This document shows, piece by piece, positions 9,998 to 23,800 of a stretch of DNA of 64,000 bases. Below the pieces are notes generated by a model, which made no database searches, had not been told where the DNA came from, and saw nothing but the letters and a program-made list of their open reading frames with translations. The stretch's first letter is position 1; the number at the start of each line of letters is the position of its first letter. Origin of the DNA: Dasypus novemcinctus (lineage: Eukaryota > Chordata > Mammalia > Cingulata > Dasypodidae); NCBI RefSeq assembly GCF_030445035.2, contig NC_080675.1, positions 62,574,544 to 62,638,543 of the forward strand, in the 5' to 3' direction. The position numbers and the translations under genes are program-made.

Positions 9998-12900
9998 GAG
10001 AGAAGATGCAAATAAATGGAATCAGAAATCAAAGGGGGGAAGTTAAGAATGACCCCACAGAAATAAAAAAGAGGATATTATGAGAAATTGTATGTCAACA
10101 AACTATACAACCTAGATGAAATGGACAAATTCCTAGAAATGCATAAACAACCTGCGCTGACACTACAAGAAATACAAGAACTTACCAAACCAATCAGATT
10201 TAAAGAGATTGAGTCAGTCATAAAAATCTTCCAACGAAGAAAAGTCCAGGACCAGATGGCTTCACAGGTAAATTCTACCAAGCATTTCTAAAAGAATCAA
10301 CAGCAATTCTGTTTAAACTCTTCCAAAAAATTGAAAAGGTAGGAAAATTACCCAACACATTTTATGAAGCCGACATCATCCTAATACCAAAGAGAAAGTC
10401 AGTATAAGAAAAGAGAATTACAGGCAAGTGGAGGTAGCTCAAGTGATTGGGCTTCCGCCATACTATACCGGAGGCCTGGGGTTTGATCTCTGGGGCCTAC
10501 TGGTAGGAAAAAAAGCATGCCCATGTGGCAAGTTAGTGCCCACACAGCAAGCAGAGTGCCTGCGCAAGTGCCTGCGTGACGAGCTGAGTGCCTGCACGAG
10601 ATCCTGTGTAGTGAGGCAGTGCCCACGCAGCAAGCCAAGTGCCTGCACAAGTGAGTCACACAGCAAGATCGTGATGCAACAAAAAGAGAGACAAAGGGGA
10701 GAGTCAAGGCGAGGTGCAACAGCAACCAGGAACTGAGGTGGCACAAGTGACAGGGAACTTCTCTCTCATCAGGTCGAATCCTGGTGAATCCTAGAGGAGA
10801 AAAATAGAGAAGACAAAAAGAGAAATAGATACAGAAGATCACACAGTGAATGGACACACATGGCAAAAAACAGCAGGGGGGGTGGGGGAGGGAGAGGGAA
10901 AAAAAAAGAATTTCAGACCAATTTCTCTAATGAACACAGATGCAAAAATTCTCAACAAAATACTTGCAAATAGATTCCAACAGCATATCAAAAGGCTTAT
11001 ATATCATGACCAAGTAGGAATTATACTTAATATGCAAGGCTGGTTCAACATAAGAAAATCAATCATTATACATATTAACAAAATGAATGAAAAAAATCAC
11101 ATGATCATCTCGATCAATGCAGAAAAGGGACTTGACAAAACCTAGCATCCTTTCTTGATAAAAACACTTTGAAAAATAGGAATAGAAAGAAAATTCCTCA
11201 ATATGATAAAAGGCATGTACAAAAAACCCATAGCCAACATTGTACTCAATGGGGAAAGGTTGAAAGCTTTCCCTCTAAGATCAGGAAAAAGAGTAGGATG
11301 CCCACTGTCACCATTGTTATTCAACATTGTTCTAGAGGTTCTAGCTAGAGCAATTAAACAAGAAAAACTAAATAAAGGCATCCAAATAGTAAAAGAAGCA
11401 GTGAAATTGTATTTTTGGATGACCTGATCTTATATTTAGAAAATTCTGAAATGTCTACAACAAAGCAACTTAAACTAATAAAAGAGTTCTGCAAAGTGGG
11501 AGGATACAATATCAACATGCAAAAATCAGTAATGTTTTTGTACACTAGTATTGAAAAATCTGAGGAGGAAATTAGGGGAAAAAATTCCATTTACAATAGC
11601 AACAATAAGACTCAAACACCTAGGAATCAATGTCACCAAAAAGTACAGGACCTATATGCAGAAAACTACAAAACAATGCTAAAGAAATCAATAAAGATCA
11701 AAACACATGGAAAAACATTCTGTGTACACGGATTAGAAGACTGAATATTGTGAAGGTGTCAACCCTACCCAAACTGATTTATAGTTTCAATGCAACACCA
11801 AACAAAATTCCAACAGCCCACTTTACAGAAACAGAAAAGGCAATTACCAAATTCATTTGGAAGGGAAAATGCACCCAAATAGCCAAAAGCATTCTGAAAA
11901 AGAGCAACATGGGAGGAATTTCACTGCCTGACCTTGAAACACATTACAAAGCTATGGTGTTCACAACAGCAGGTACTGGCATAAAGATAGACACATTGAT
12001 CAGTGAAATAGAACTGAGAGTCCAGAAATAAACCCTTACCTCTTTGGTTTCTGACAAACTTACCAAATCCATGTTAATGAGACAAAACAGTCTCTTCAAC
12101 AAATGGTGCTGGAACAACTGAATATCTATATCCAAAAGAATGAAAGAGAATCCCTATCTCACTCCTTACACAAGAATCAACTCAAAATGGATCAAAGACC
12201 TAAATATAAAAGCCAGGACCATAAAACTACTAGAAGACAATGCGGGAAATATCTTAAAGAACCTGTGATAGGTGGTGGTTATTTGGACCTTACACCCAAA
12301 GCACATGTAACCAAAAGAAAAAACAGACAAATCAGACCTCCTTAAAATTAAATACTTTTGCACTTCACAAACTTTTTCAAAAGGGTGAAAAGGCAGCTGA
12401 CTCAATGGGAGAAAACATTCAGAAATCATGTCTCATAAGGATTTAATATCCATCCATGATATATAAAGAAATGTTGATTCAACAAAAGACAACCGATTAA
12501 AAAATGGGCAAAAGACTTGAATAGACATTTGTCCAAAGATAGACAAATGGCAAAAAAACACTAGAAACATGTTCGGCATCACTAATGCAAATCAAAACTA
12601 CAGTGAGATATCATTTCATACCTATCAGAATGACCATTATTAAAAAGAGAACTACAAATGTTGGAGAGAATGTGGAGAGAAAGGAACACTCACTCACTGT
12701 TGATGGGAATGAATGTAGAATGGTACAGCTACTGTCGAGGACCTTTTGGGAGTTCCTAAAGGACGTGAATATAGGTTTGTCTCTGTGATCCTGCAATTCC
12801 ACTACTGGGTATATACCCAGAACAGAGAGCAGCAACACAAATATACATCTGTACATCATTGTTCATAGCAGTGTTACTCATGATTGCCAAAAGTTAGAAA

Positions 12901-13265
12901 CAATCCAGGTGTCCATCAACCGATGGATAAACAAACTATGGTGTATTCACTCATGGAATACTATGCAGTGTTAAGAAATGAAGCTATAAAGCATATGACA
13001 TGGATGAACCTGGAGGGCATTATATGAGCGAAGCAAGCCAGACACAAAAGTATAAATACTGTGTGACTGTGTTAGTCTGAACTAAATATGTTGTGTAACT
13101 TATTATAAGATTCCATTTATATAAAATGTAAATATAAATAAATTTATAAAGGTGAAATTTGGTTAGTAGTTACGTAGGACTAGGAAAGGCACGCTAAGGG
13201 GTATGGAGTTTTTCTTTTTTGGAGTAATTAGTTTTTATATTTTTTGTGATGATGAATGCACAGCA
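9998..13265 (+). mobile_element. Older L1, rest of ORF2 and 3' end (second half of the split copy)
   Basis: Continues the element of 1-1087 from the [12 protein letters not shown] segment through the RT core ([12 protein letters not shown] at 10912, DAEKGLDKT near 11120, a damaged FADD equivalent at ~11415) to the C-terminal cysteine region (12650-12720) and the GIYP..T..ICT..FIAVL tail (~12800-12900). Many stops and frameshifts. The 3' end is poorly defined, at 13100-13265. It is interrupted by a SINE at 10424-10907. Confidence 0.85.
10424..10907 (+). mobile_element. tRNA-derived DAS-type SINE, long variant
   Basis: Inserted in the older L1 between GAATTACAG (10415-10423) and GAATTTCAG (10908-10916), a 9-bp duplication with one mismatch. 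The head reads GTGGAGGTAGCTCAAGTGAT, with a B-box-like GGGGTTTGATCTC. The body repeats a CAGCAAGC..AGTGCCTGC word several times. The tail (GACAGAAGATCACACAGTG-like, then G-rich, then A-run) matches the DAS group, but the middle differs from DAS-III. Confidence 0.75.
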
Positions 13266-13268
13266 TTT

Positions 13269-13655
13269 AAAAAAAAAAAATTCTCTCCCCCCCCCCAATT
13301 GTCTGCTCTGTGTCCATTCGCTGTGTGTTCTCCTGTGACTGCTTCTATGCTTATCGGCAGCACTGGGAATGTTTCTTTTTGTTGCGTCACCTTGTTGTGT
13401 CAGCTCTCCATGTGTGCGGTGCCATTCTTGGTCAGTCTGCACTTTCTTTCGCGCTGGGCGGCTCTCCTTACGGGGCACACTTTTTGCGTGTGGGGCTCCC
13501 CTACGTGAGGGACACCCCTGAGTGGCACAGTACTCCTTGCACGCATCAGCACTGTGAATGGGCCAGCTCCACACGGGCCAAGGAAGCCTGGGGTTTGAAC
13601 TGCAGACCTCCCGTGTGGTAGGCGGACACCCTATCCATTGGGCCAAGTCTGCTTC
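13269..13655 (-). mobile_element. DAS-III SINE
   Basis: Minus-strand copy: A-tail at 13269-13280 (as A-run before TTCTCTCCCC), head at the right end (complement of GGGCCAAGTCTGCTTCC). CAGCATT flanks both sides (13261 and 13656), a short target duplication. The open frames across it are SINE-derived. Confidence 0.88.
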
Positions 13656-13868
13656 CAGCATTGTGATTCTAAAAGCCACTGACTACACACTTTGGATAGA
13701 TTGTATCGTATGTGAATATATCTTAATAAAACTGCTTAATAAATAATTGTGCAAGAATAGTCAGAAATAGCTATGTACATCAGGGGAAACAGCAATTGAA
13801 AAGTGAAGAATTTTGTCTCTTTTTTAAAATTATTGATATAATGAAAATGCTGTAATAATGATTGAAGT

Positions 13869-14258
13869 TTATTTTTATTTCTCTCCTCTTCCCTCCCACC
13901 CTGCTGTCTGCTCTCTGTGTCCATTTGCTATGTATTCTTCTGTGTCTGCTTGCATTTCTGTCATGCAGCACTGGGAAACTGTCACTTTTTTTGGTTGTTG
14001 CATCATCTTGCCCCGTCAGCTCCCCATGTGTGCAGCACCGCTAATGGGTGGGCTAGGCTGTTTTTGAGCAGTGTGGCTCTCCTTGTACATAGGACACCCC
14101 TATGCAGGGGCCACCCCTGCATGGCATGGTACTCCTTGCGTGCAGCAGCACTGTGCATGGACCAGCTCACCACACATGTCAGGAGGCCCTGGGTATCAAA
14201 CCCTGGACCCTCCATATGGTAGGGAGATGCTCTATCAGTTGAGCCACAACTGATTCCC
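13869..14258 (-). mobile_element. DAS-III-type SINE, diverged
   Basis: Minus-strand copy flanked by ATGATTGAAG(T/G)TT at 13858 and 14260. More diverged than its neighbours (internal GAGCCACAACTGATTCCC end instead of CCAAGTCCGCTTCCC), so probably an older subfamily. Confidence 0.82.
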
Positions 14259-14261
14259 ATG

Positions 14262-14570
14262 ATTGAAGGTTTGAATGCACAACTATGTGATTATACCAAA
14301 TACCATTGTTTATATACTTTGGTTGAATTGTATGCTTTATTAAAAAAAAAAAAAAACAAAAAAAACCCATAAGTCCCTACGTCCCCACCCTGTGCCCAGG
14401 CAAAAGGAAAAAAGTTGCCCCACAATAAAATTAAAGTGGTTTTTATGAAATTTAAGTTTCGGAATCAAATGATATAAAATGTTGGAACACATGTTTCTCC
14501 CCTCAAGCAAGTATAAATGAATAGCAAACTGATTTGTAAGTACATGAAAAATTTTTTGTGGTATCATTCA
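14262..14570 (-). other. Region downstream of the LRR1 stop (3' UTR candidate)
   Basis: No coding frame. On the minus strand an AATAAA lies at 14341-14336, about 230 nt after the stop, next to an A-rich stretch. It is a possible polyadenylation signal, though it lies in repeat-like sequence. Confidence 0.35.
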
Positions 14571-14811
14571 TTACTTTAACATATCAGAGGAATTTACGTA
14601 ACAGGTTAAAGAACAGAAGTAAGAGATTATAGGTGCTTCAGTACCACCCATATTATCTACTAGGACCACAGTGTGAGCAACAGAGTGTAGATTCATAGTA
14701 GTAGTTCCTTGGATGAAACAGCTTAGACAGAATCTTCCACAAACACAGGTTTTTGCAGTATCCAAATCTTGGCAAAGATGAAAAGGTATAATATGAGAGC
14801 CATATGGAATC
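14571..14811 (-). CDS. LRR1: LRR1 coding exon 4 (last)
   Basis: The acceptor reads CCAATAG just upstream (minus strand), and the exon's first G completes the Arg codon split with exon 3. It encodes residues 345-424, beginning IPYGSHIIPF and ending NSSDMLK, then TAA. The C..C...C cluster lies in this exon. Confidence 0.95.
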
Positions 14812-17800
14812 CTATTGGAAAAAATGTTTAAGAATATGTTACTAGATTCAGAACTTCATGTACTATGATGTATTATTATTCTAAACTATAACATGGAAAA
14901 ATAAAATTTATTAAGTGACTCAATATATTGTTTTATCTTTCCAATCAGTAAGAATGGAAAAAATATACTAAAAAATAGCATATTACACAGTGTGGATATA
15001 AGCAAGTTTATACCACTCCAAAAAGTATCTTTCAGCCAGCTACTTAACAGCATAATCTAATGAAGAGCATGGAAGAGTCATCTGTTCTTTATATAATCAT
15101 ATTGCGTAGGCCCAATGTAACAGGATAATTTAAGTGTATAGCTTTGTTACACAGTTCCGATCATTTGAAGGCAGGGTTTAATCTTGACTTGGTAATGGGT
15201 GAATTACTGAGTTCTACCTGCAAGGAGCATTTAGAAATGCAGAATCTCCATCCCAGATCTCAGAAAAGAATCTGCTAACAAGACTCCTACATGATTTGAA
15301 TGCAAATTAAAGTATGAGAGGCACTGGTGTAAAGAGTTATTCTCAATCCTAGTTAGTTGCACATTAGAATCTTCTGGTAAGTTAAAAAAAAAATAGTGGG
15401 GTCTATCCCCAAATATTCTGATTAATTATTCTGGAGTGGGAACTAATCAGAATTTTTAAAAATTCAAGTGATTCTAAATGTGAAGTTAAGTCTGAAAACT
15501 ACTTTTGAAAGATTTCATATGCTGGGGATGGTAGGAAGGGAGAACTGGATAGGTTTTCAGTGGGGTATTATCCATGATCATTATCAATTATTCCAATGGC
15601 ATTTATAAGTCATATGCAAAATTCTCTGTGTATATTCCTATGTCTTTTCCTGGGTCCATAACTTTTGTTAGTTTTTTATAAGGAGCCTCCACCCCACCAT
15701 CCAAATTAAGATCTCTTATTTGAAATATCTTGCTATACTTTTATAGGCTAACAATAATAATTTGATCCACATCTTATTTTTCACCCCTATATGAAAGAAG
15801 CAGGAACAAAATATATAACTTAAGTTCAGCATCTCATGAAATCACCTATAGTTACTGTTCAAAGACAAGGAGAAGGGAACCAACAAATACTGAGTCTACT
15901 ATATGCCAAATGTGGCATATATTAGCTCATTTATCCTCACAGCATCTCTGTAAAGTGGGTATTGTTCTAGTTTCACAGATGAGAAAATCAAACCACAAGG
16001 TTAAATAACTTGCTAATGTCTTACAATATTACAAGAGGTGAAGCCAGGAACCAAGCCCAAGTCTGACTGCAAAGCCCATATTCTTTTTACAATGCCAATA
16101 GTTCTCAACCTATGGAGTGCACTGAAATCATCTGGAAGGCTGATAGATAGTTGGGCTCCAACTTCAGTTTCTAATTCGGTAGGCTGGGGGGTGGAGGCCG
16201 AGAGTTCATTCATCAACGTATTTACTGAATGCTTAATAATGTCAAGAGCAGGGGACTCTACATTTTAGACCCTAGGAAATAGGAGTGAATGAAACAAAAT
16301 CCATGCCCTCATGGATATTACATTATAGTGGGGGAAAATGGCGATAAGCAAATGTTAAAAAATATATATAAAATGCCAGGTAATAAAGCCTATGACAAAA
16401 AATAAAATAACACTAGGGAATATGGGACAAAACGTTAGAAAGGACAGCCAGTTCAGGCCTTTCTGGGGTGACACATGGACAGAGAACTTAATGAAGAAGA
16501 GAACTTATGAGACATTAAGAAAGAAAAGCATTTTACTAAGGAGAAATAAGGAACAGCAAATGTAGTGAAGGGTCAGATTGTGCACTACATTTTATGACTA
16601 CTAAGGTCTTACCTGTTATATAATATGGTTCGTGCAGAAGATTCCAATAAAGTTAACGGTGCTTGCAGCTTTATAACTGGGAGTTCTGTTGGTTGTTCAA
16701 AAGTATTTCCAAAAAGATCCAAATACTCGAGAGATAAATTTTTAAATTCACTAGGTAAAAATGGAAGCTTATTTCGAGCTGCTGACAAAAAACGCAGGTT
16801 TTTCAGTTGTCCCATCTTGAAAGGAAATCGAATTAATTCATTATCATCAAGTTTTAAATCTGTAAGTTCTTGGAGCTGGCAAAACTGCACAGGGAGTGCC
16901 TTAATTTTGTTCTTACTGAGATCCAAACTCCGAAGTGACTTCTGGAGTGTAGACTGACACAAGGCCACAGTAAATGATTCCAGGTGATTGTCACTGAGGT
17001 TAAGTTCTTGAAGGTAGATGAGGTCTCCAATTGTAGCTGGAAGCTTTTTTATATGGTTGTGACTCAAGTCTAATTTCTTAAGGTTTTTTAAGCAAAGCAT
17101 TCGCATATCAACCCGGACAAGCCCACAATAAGAAGTCTGAAGATGTTCCAGAGAATATGGGAAGTTCTTGCTTAGAGGATAGTCTTTTTTGGATGTGATA
17201 ACCATTTTAGTTTTAAATTTTTCAAATTCTGAAGTCTTTATTGGTGCGAGGGTTGAAAGTGATGCCTCAACATCACAACCTCGATGAGCCAGTCTCACTG
17301 CTGAAAGGAAACTCTTTAAACTGCTGGAATTGGCCTGAATAAATAAAAGTAAGTTGTGCAATTATAAATTTCATTTTAGATAATGTATGCATGCGAGTTC
17401 TTCCTGTAACAAATTCTATAAAGAGTCATGAAGTACCCCAAAATGATACAATCATTTATTGAAAATGGCTGTTAAAAATAAATGAAATTTAGTATTTTAT
17501 TTTGACTAAACTTCAGCGTAGTTACAAAAACACTTAAAAATTTTTGAAAAAATTATGTTGACAGACACATTCTAAATAAAACTGTTCAGGGGGAAACGGA
17601 CTTTGGCCCAGTGGTTAGGGCGTCCGTCTACCATATGGGAGGTCCGCGGTTCAAACCCGGGGCCTCCTTGACCCGTGTGGAGCTGGCCATGCGCAGCGCT
17701 GATGCGCGCAAGGAGTGCCCTGCCACGCAAGGGTGTCCCCCGCGTGGGGGAGCCCCACGCGCAAGGAGTGCGCCCATGAGGAAAGCCGCCCAGCGTGAAA

Positions 17801-20800
17801 AGAAAGAGCAGCCTGCCCAGGAATGGTGCCGCCCACACTTCCCGTGCTGCTGACGACAACAGAAGCGGACAAAGAAACAAGACGCAACAAATAGACACCA
17901 AGAACAAACAACCAGGGGAGGGGGGGAAATTAAATAAATAAATAAATCTTTAAAAAAAAACAAAACTGTTCAGGGGGAGGAGTGGGATGAGGGGTATATG
18001 GGGACCTCATATTTTTTGAATGTAATATTAAAAAAATGAATAAAGACAAAAATTTTAAAAAAGTGGTAAAAACAATTTAAAAAATAAATAAAAATAAAAC
18101 TGTTCAAAGGAACAATTAACTCCAAGGTATAAAACAAGACAGGAAAACATTAAAGGATTTTCCCTAAGATTTGAGTTTAGCATTAACTGACCCAAATCTT
18201 TATTGCCTCAGAGATAGGCAATATATTGTATGTACTACAAAATATCCAGGGACTATGGGGCGCCACTCACAAAGACTAAGAGCTGTGCAAAAAAAGCACT
18301 GGCCCTATCTAAAGGCCCCCTTTTGACAGTGTCAATATTACTGAGCACCTACTACATGCAAAATACTTTGCTGGACAGAGTAAAGTATACAAAGATGAAA
18401 GGCAGAAGGACATTCCCTCAAGGAATATATAAGTAGGAGAGTTAAAGTATATGCATTGCCACCTTCATAAGACAAGGCTACATCTGTCCGCAGGCTTCGC
18501 CCCCCTTCATTCATCAGATACATTGAGCACCAATATCTCCAAGAGCCTGACACAGATCTCTGTCCACAGTCCAAATACAACCTCCCTCCCAGGGCTGCTG
18601 CGATCTCCAGGCCCGTGAATATCCTTACAACCACCTCCTTCCACACGACCCCAACCACCGAGCCATATAGCCACATAAGGCTGTCAAAGTCCCCCACTCA
18701 AGGACACACTGCAGTACCTTCAGTTTTCAAAGACACTGCTGTAAGCACCCTGATCATCCAATTCTCCCAAACATAAATATATCCCCAGTGTGCAATTGTG
18801 CTTGCAGTCCTGGGAACCAAGAGAAGATGGACATACCAGGACCTTCAGATCAGAGGAAGCCATGCACACACACCTCCCCGCCCCCCCCCCCCCCCCCATG
18901 TAACCACATTGAAAGCCTCCTCTCCTCCACAAGCACACTGACCTATGGCTTAGCATAGAAATTCCAGCTAGACCCAGTGGAAGGGGCTCAGGGGGCTGAG
19001 ATAGGGCCAGACCCCAATCCCAACCGCCAGCCTCCTAAGTGTCAGGGAAGAGGCTAGGTCTGGCCTCCTAGTGACTTAAAGGTCCCAGTTTTGTAATAAA
19101 AGTTTGTTTCTGGTAAAAAAAAAAAAAAAAAAAGGAGTGGAGGAGGGTTTGTTGTGAGATCTGAGAAAACAACATATGAGAATCAATGCATATTAGCACA
19201 TTAAATATTGAGAAGTTCTGCAGGAAAAAAGAGTATATACATAAACAATACCCTCTAGAACAGGGGTTCTTAACCTTTTTTTTTTCCTTTAAAGATTTAT
19301 TTATTTATTTCTCTCCCCTCCCCACCCATCCCGGTTGTCTGTTCTGTGTCCATTCGCTGCGTCTTGTTTCTTTGTCCGCTTCTGTTGTCGTCAGTGGCAT
19401 GGGAATCTTTGTCTCCTTTTGCTGTGTCATCCTGCTGCGTCAGCTCTCCGCGTGTGCGGCACCATTCCTGGGCAGGCTGCACCCTCCGCGCTGGGCGGCT
19501 CTCCCCACAAAGCGCGCTCCCCACGTGTGGGGGACACCCCTGCGTGGCAGGGCACTCCCTATGCACATCAGCACTGCGCATGGGCCAGCCGCACACGGGT
19601 CGAGGAGGCCCGGGGCCTGAACCGCGGACCTTCCATGTGGCAGACAGGCGCCCCAACCACTGGGCCAAGTCCGCTTCCCCTCTTAACCTTTTTTGTTCCA
19701 CAGAACACTTTGCCATGTACCCCTTACTAAGTCCACACTATACTATGTATTATTTAATAAATATATCACACCCATTTTCACAAGAATAATGGTTTTTTGA
19801 ATTTTAATTCAAGCTAACAGACCCCTTGTTAAGAACCCCTGTTCTAGAATGAGTTGAATGTCAAAGTGCTAGATATCATCCAAGGCAAAAGAAAGTACTT
19901 TCAGTTGGGCAGAAAAGCTAATCATTTAATAGAGAAAGTGGCGTATGAAGAAAAAAAAAAAAGCAAATACTTGTAGGACATTTTATAGTTTTTCTAAAGT
20001 TTCTGTGTGAAGGATGTGTGACCTTTCAAGCAGGAGAAAGTAAATAAGTGGTCCTATTTGGTTGGAATGTGGGAGCTTTGAAGGAGAGTAAAAGATTGGA
20101 AATATATGATGGGACTAGATTGTGGGTAAACTCAGATTAAAGGAAAGGTGACAGAACAATCAGGTAGGGTGTGGGAAATCCTTGAAGAATTCCAAGCATG
20201 AGTTACATGATAAGAGTTAAATATTATTTTGGCAACAGTGTACACAGTGAACTACAGTAGGGAAAGTTTATAGATCTGGGTCAAGTAGGTAAAGAATGGC
20301 TCTTGTTCCTGGACTCAGAAATTATATTATAGGCTGAAGCTTTGGGAAAGGTAGTTAGGTACACGAGAAAACAGTCAGAGGACTGGGTCTTTATATTGGG
20401 TGTAGAAAAAACTAAAAGTAAACCAGGATAGTGCCCTATCACAGATGCCAAGAAAGGAAAACATCTTACTGATAAAGGGGTGCTCACTGGTGTCAAATTT
20501 TAGAGATCAAAAAGGATAAGAACTAAGAGCAATGTGACTGACAAATAGGAAAGAGATCACTGATCTTTGAGGCAGTATTTTGAATAAACCAATGAAAGTG
20601 AAGGTCAAAAGAGATATCAAGGAATTGGAGGCAATGGGTATAGCCTTGTCTTTTCAGAAATTTGTCTATACATTTTTTTAATTGGTAAACCTCAGCAAAT
20701 TTTTAGGTAGAAGGAAGGAGTTAGTGGAAAGATAGATTGAAGATCAATTTTTTAGATGATTATAGTAAGTACAAGAAAATACAAAAAAGATGGTTCCAAT

Positions 20801-23800
20801 TGTATTTTACCCCTTTTTTATACCAAATTTAGATTTGTAACCTTTGGTTTCCTGTCAAAATGTAGACCTTTGCCACTTAGTTTCCCTCCCCATCGTGGAC
20901 AGCCTTACTAGAGCAGAGTCTGCCCCTTTAGAAAGCCACACAAGTATGCCTGTTTTGGGAAGCTGCCACTTGAACCACTGCCTCTTCAAAAACTTGCAAA
21001 AGTCTGTCCCTATTTGGCTACAGTATGCGCAAACAACCTTCTCCTAGAAAGTACAGTCAACCAATCTAACCATTAATGTTTTTAATACCATACCTTGCTT
21101 AGATAGATATCCACAGGAGGTTCCTTTAACCGAACAGTGGCTTTCCCTTCATCCACAAATTTGGTGAAGAACTGATGAATATTCTCCTTTAGCTGTTTAA
21201 AACCAATGTAAAAAAAGGACAAAACTACATTTTGTTATTCAGTATAAGTTATTTATTACAACTAAAATGTGCCACTTTGCTAAGCTCTAGTTTGGCCTTT
21301 AGTTTTTAACTCCAGGTGCTTACAGTTTTAAGTTCTAAAGTTTTTACAGTTTTTTAGCACTCCTTATCTAGTTCATGGTGACTGTTATTATCATATCTAT
21401 CTAGTAACTTTCTCCTCTTCTGGGAACAGAATCTCCTGCATTTGGGAGAATGCTCTTTTCCTCTCACTTCAACCATGCAGCTCTAGCAGAAGTTGCCAAT
21501 AGCAGTTACTTTGCCTTCATACCCTCAGTCCATTAGTCTGCAATGGGCACACCTCCCACTAGATTATAAACTCCATGAGAGTAGGGACTTTGTCTCCTTT
21601 GTTCACTTCTGTATTCCCAGAGTTAGAACAGTGATTGGCACATAGTAGGTCCTCAAATATTTTTTAAGGATTGATGTTGCCAAAGCTTTGGGCTTCAACA
21701 ATTATTTATTGAGAAGCCACTGTGTTCCAGGTACCTTGATAGGGGCCTGGACATAGTGGTAAATAAGAGTTACATGGCAACTATTCTCATAGAGTCTACA
21801 ACCTGAATTGAAGGTTTAGGAGATGTTAGGAAAGTGAAGATACTGGAAGAAGACAGTATTAAGGTTAAGAGGGAATAATGAGTGCAAAGCCTTGAAGGAA
21901 AGAAGAGAGCTTGGCAGCTCAGTTCAATATGGATAAAGGCTGCAGTGAAAGACAGGTGGGTGAGTCTGGCAAGGTAATTCGAGACTAGATGATTAAAGAT
22001 TCTGTAAACCATAATCAGAATTTTGGATTTTATCCTAAGAACAATGAAATCCACTGAAGGATTTTAAGTTGGAGAACATGATTAGATCTGCATTTTTTAA
22101 AGTTTCCTTTAATTGAAATGTAAAGATAAACTTTGGGGTACGGCGGATGGGTTGGTAGGGGTAGGGAGATTATTAAGAGACTAAGCACACAAGGGATGAT
22201 GGTGGCTTAGACTACAGTTGGGATGGAAGGACAAATACAGATTTGAAAAATATTTAAGAGATAAAATTGGAAGGTTCTCATGATGTGAGGAAGCAAAAAG
22301 TTTTTAGGTTTCTGGATATATTATTTAACGAGTTGCAGAAAACCGTGACAAAGGCAGGTTTATGGGTGGCAAGGAAAAGTCATTTTTAGATATCTTGAGT
22401 TTGGAATGCTTCATCACATCCAGGTGCAGAACTTCTCCAGTTTCAGGTGTGAAATTAAAAGAGAGGACTGGCTGAAGATACAGACTTGAGAGTCATAAAT
22501 GAATGGTAGCTGAAGTCATGGGACAAAAAAGCAGAATGTCAAAAGAGTCCCAAAGCACTTCCCACATTTAGCACTAATATCTACTCTTCATGGCCCAGGT
22601 CCAATACCAACTTAATTAACTCAGCAAACTTTACTGAGGACCTACTGGGCCCTGTGGTACTGCCACTTCTACAGAGCTTTCTTAAATTCCTCTAATCTGA
22701 ATTCATCTTGTTTTTGATTCTCTACCATCAGTACTTCACCTCTACCTTTATTACAGAACTTATCATAGCCCACCATATATATATAATTTTTTTTTTAAGG
22801 AGGTACAGGGGATTGAGCCTAGGACCTGGTACATGGGAAGCAGGCGCTCAACCACTTGAGCTCCCGCTACCTTATATTGTAAGTAGTGGTTTGTTTCTCT
22901 TTCGAGTCTGTGAAGGAGAGCAACTAAATCAAGTTTGTGTCTCCCATAGCACTGGAACCTGCACACAGTAGGTCTTCTAGCAGTTTACAATAAAACACTG
23001 GTTAGGATTCCCACCACTATTGACCATTAGTATAGTAGAAGTTTTAAGAAGGGTGAAATCATTACAGTATTTTTAAAGAGCAGTACCTGAATTGGGCATG
23101 AAGGAGGCAGGTTTTGGGGAAGGTAATGGGAGAGAAAAGGGAGACCAATTCTAGTTATATGACTGCTTCTATCACTTAACAATTTTCTAATCTAAAGAAT
23201 GTTTGGTGACTTCTAAATTCCTTTCGATCCAAAAAAAATTACATGAATTGGTTCCATGAACGGGGGTAAATCTTCAGGTTTTCAACTACTCATATTAGAG
23301 GTGGCTCCGAATGACAGTAACACTCCCCTTCCCAACTATGAGAATTTGCTGTGGAGTATAACATTGTATGGGAAATAATAGCAGAATTCGTATAAAACCC
23401 AATCAAGAGCCAGATGCAAGGGTGAGCAATAAATTACCCCCTCAGTTTTATTTACAGTAAATATAAAGGCATTTTCACAAAATAGTCATTTTTGTGAACA
23501 TGGAAGGAATAGGAAATTGTGCGCTTTAAATATTCTATTTCAATTTCCAACTACTTCTAAAAACAGTTTATTGCTGCTATGCAGATGCAAAAAGGGTCCG
23601 AATCTAAGAAATCGATTCAATCATTAAAAAAGGCTATGCAGTAACCAATAACTTCACTACTGTGCTAATAGGGCCTGGTGACTATCCAGCATCCCTTAAA
23701 AAATCTTGTTAAAAAAAAGTCTGCATGCTTTCTCTGTAAACCTACAACTTTTAAAATAATAATGAAAAAAAGTATGCATATGAAAAACCAGGCTAGTGAA

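Noticed and set aside
17334..17361. LRR1 start codon at 17361
   Set aside because: The ATG lies upstream of a good acceptor at 17335 and the residues before ANSSSLK are not LRR1-like; it is intron sequence.
19346..19789. Cys/Ser/Leu-rich 'proteins' (many similar frames across the window)
   Set aside because: All lie in DAS-III SINEs; the same peptide patterns (for example CGAIPGQAALSF) recur at each copy.
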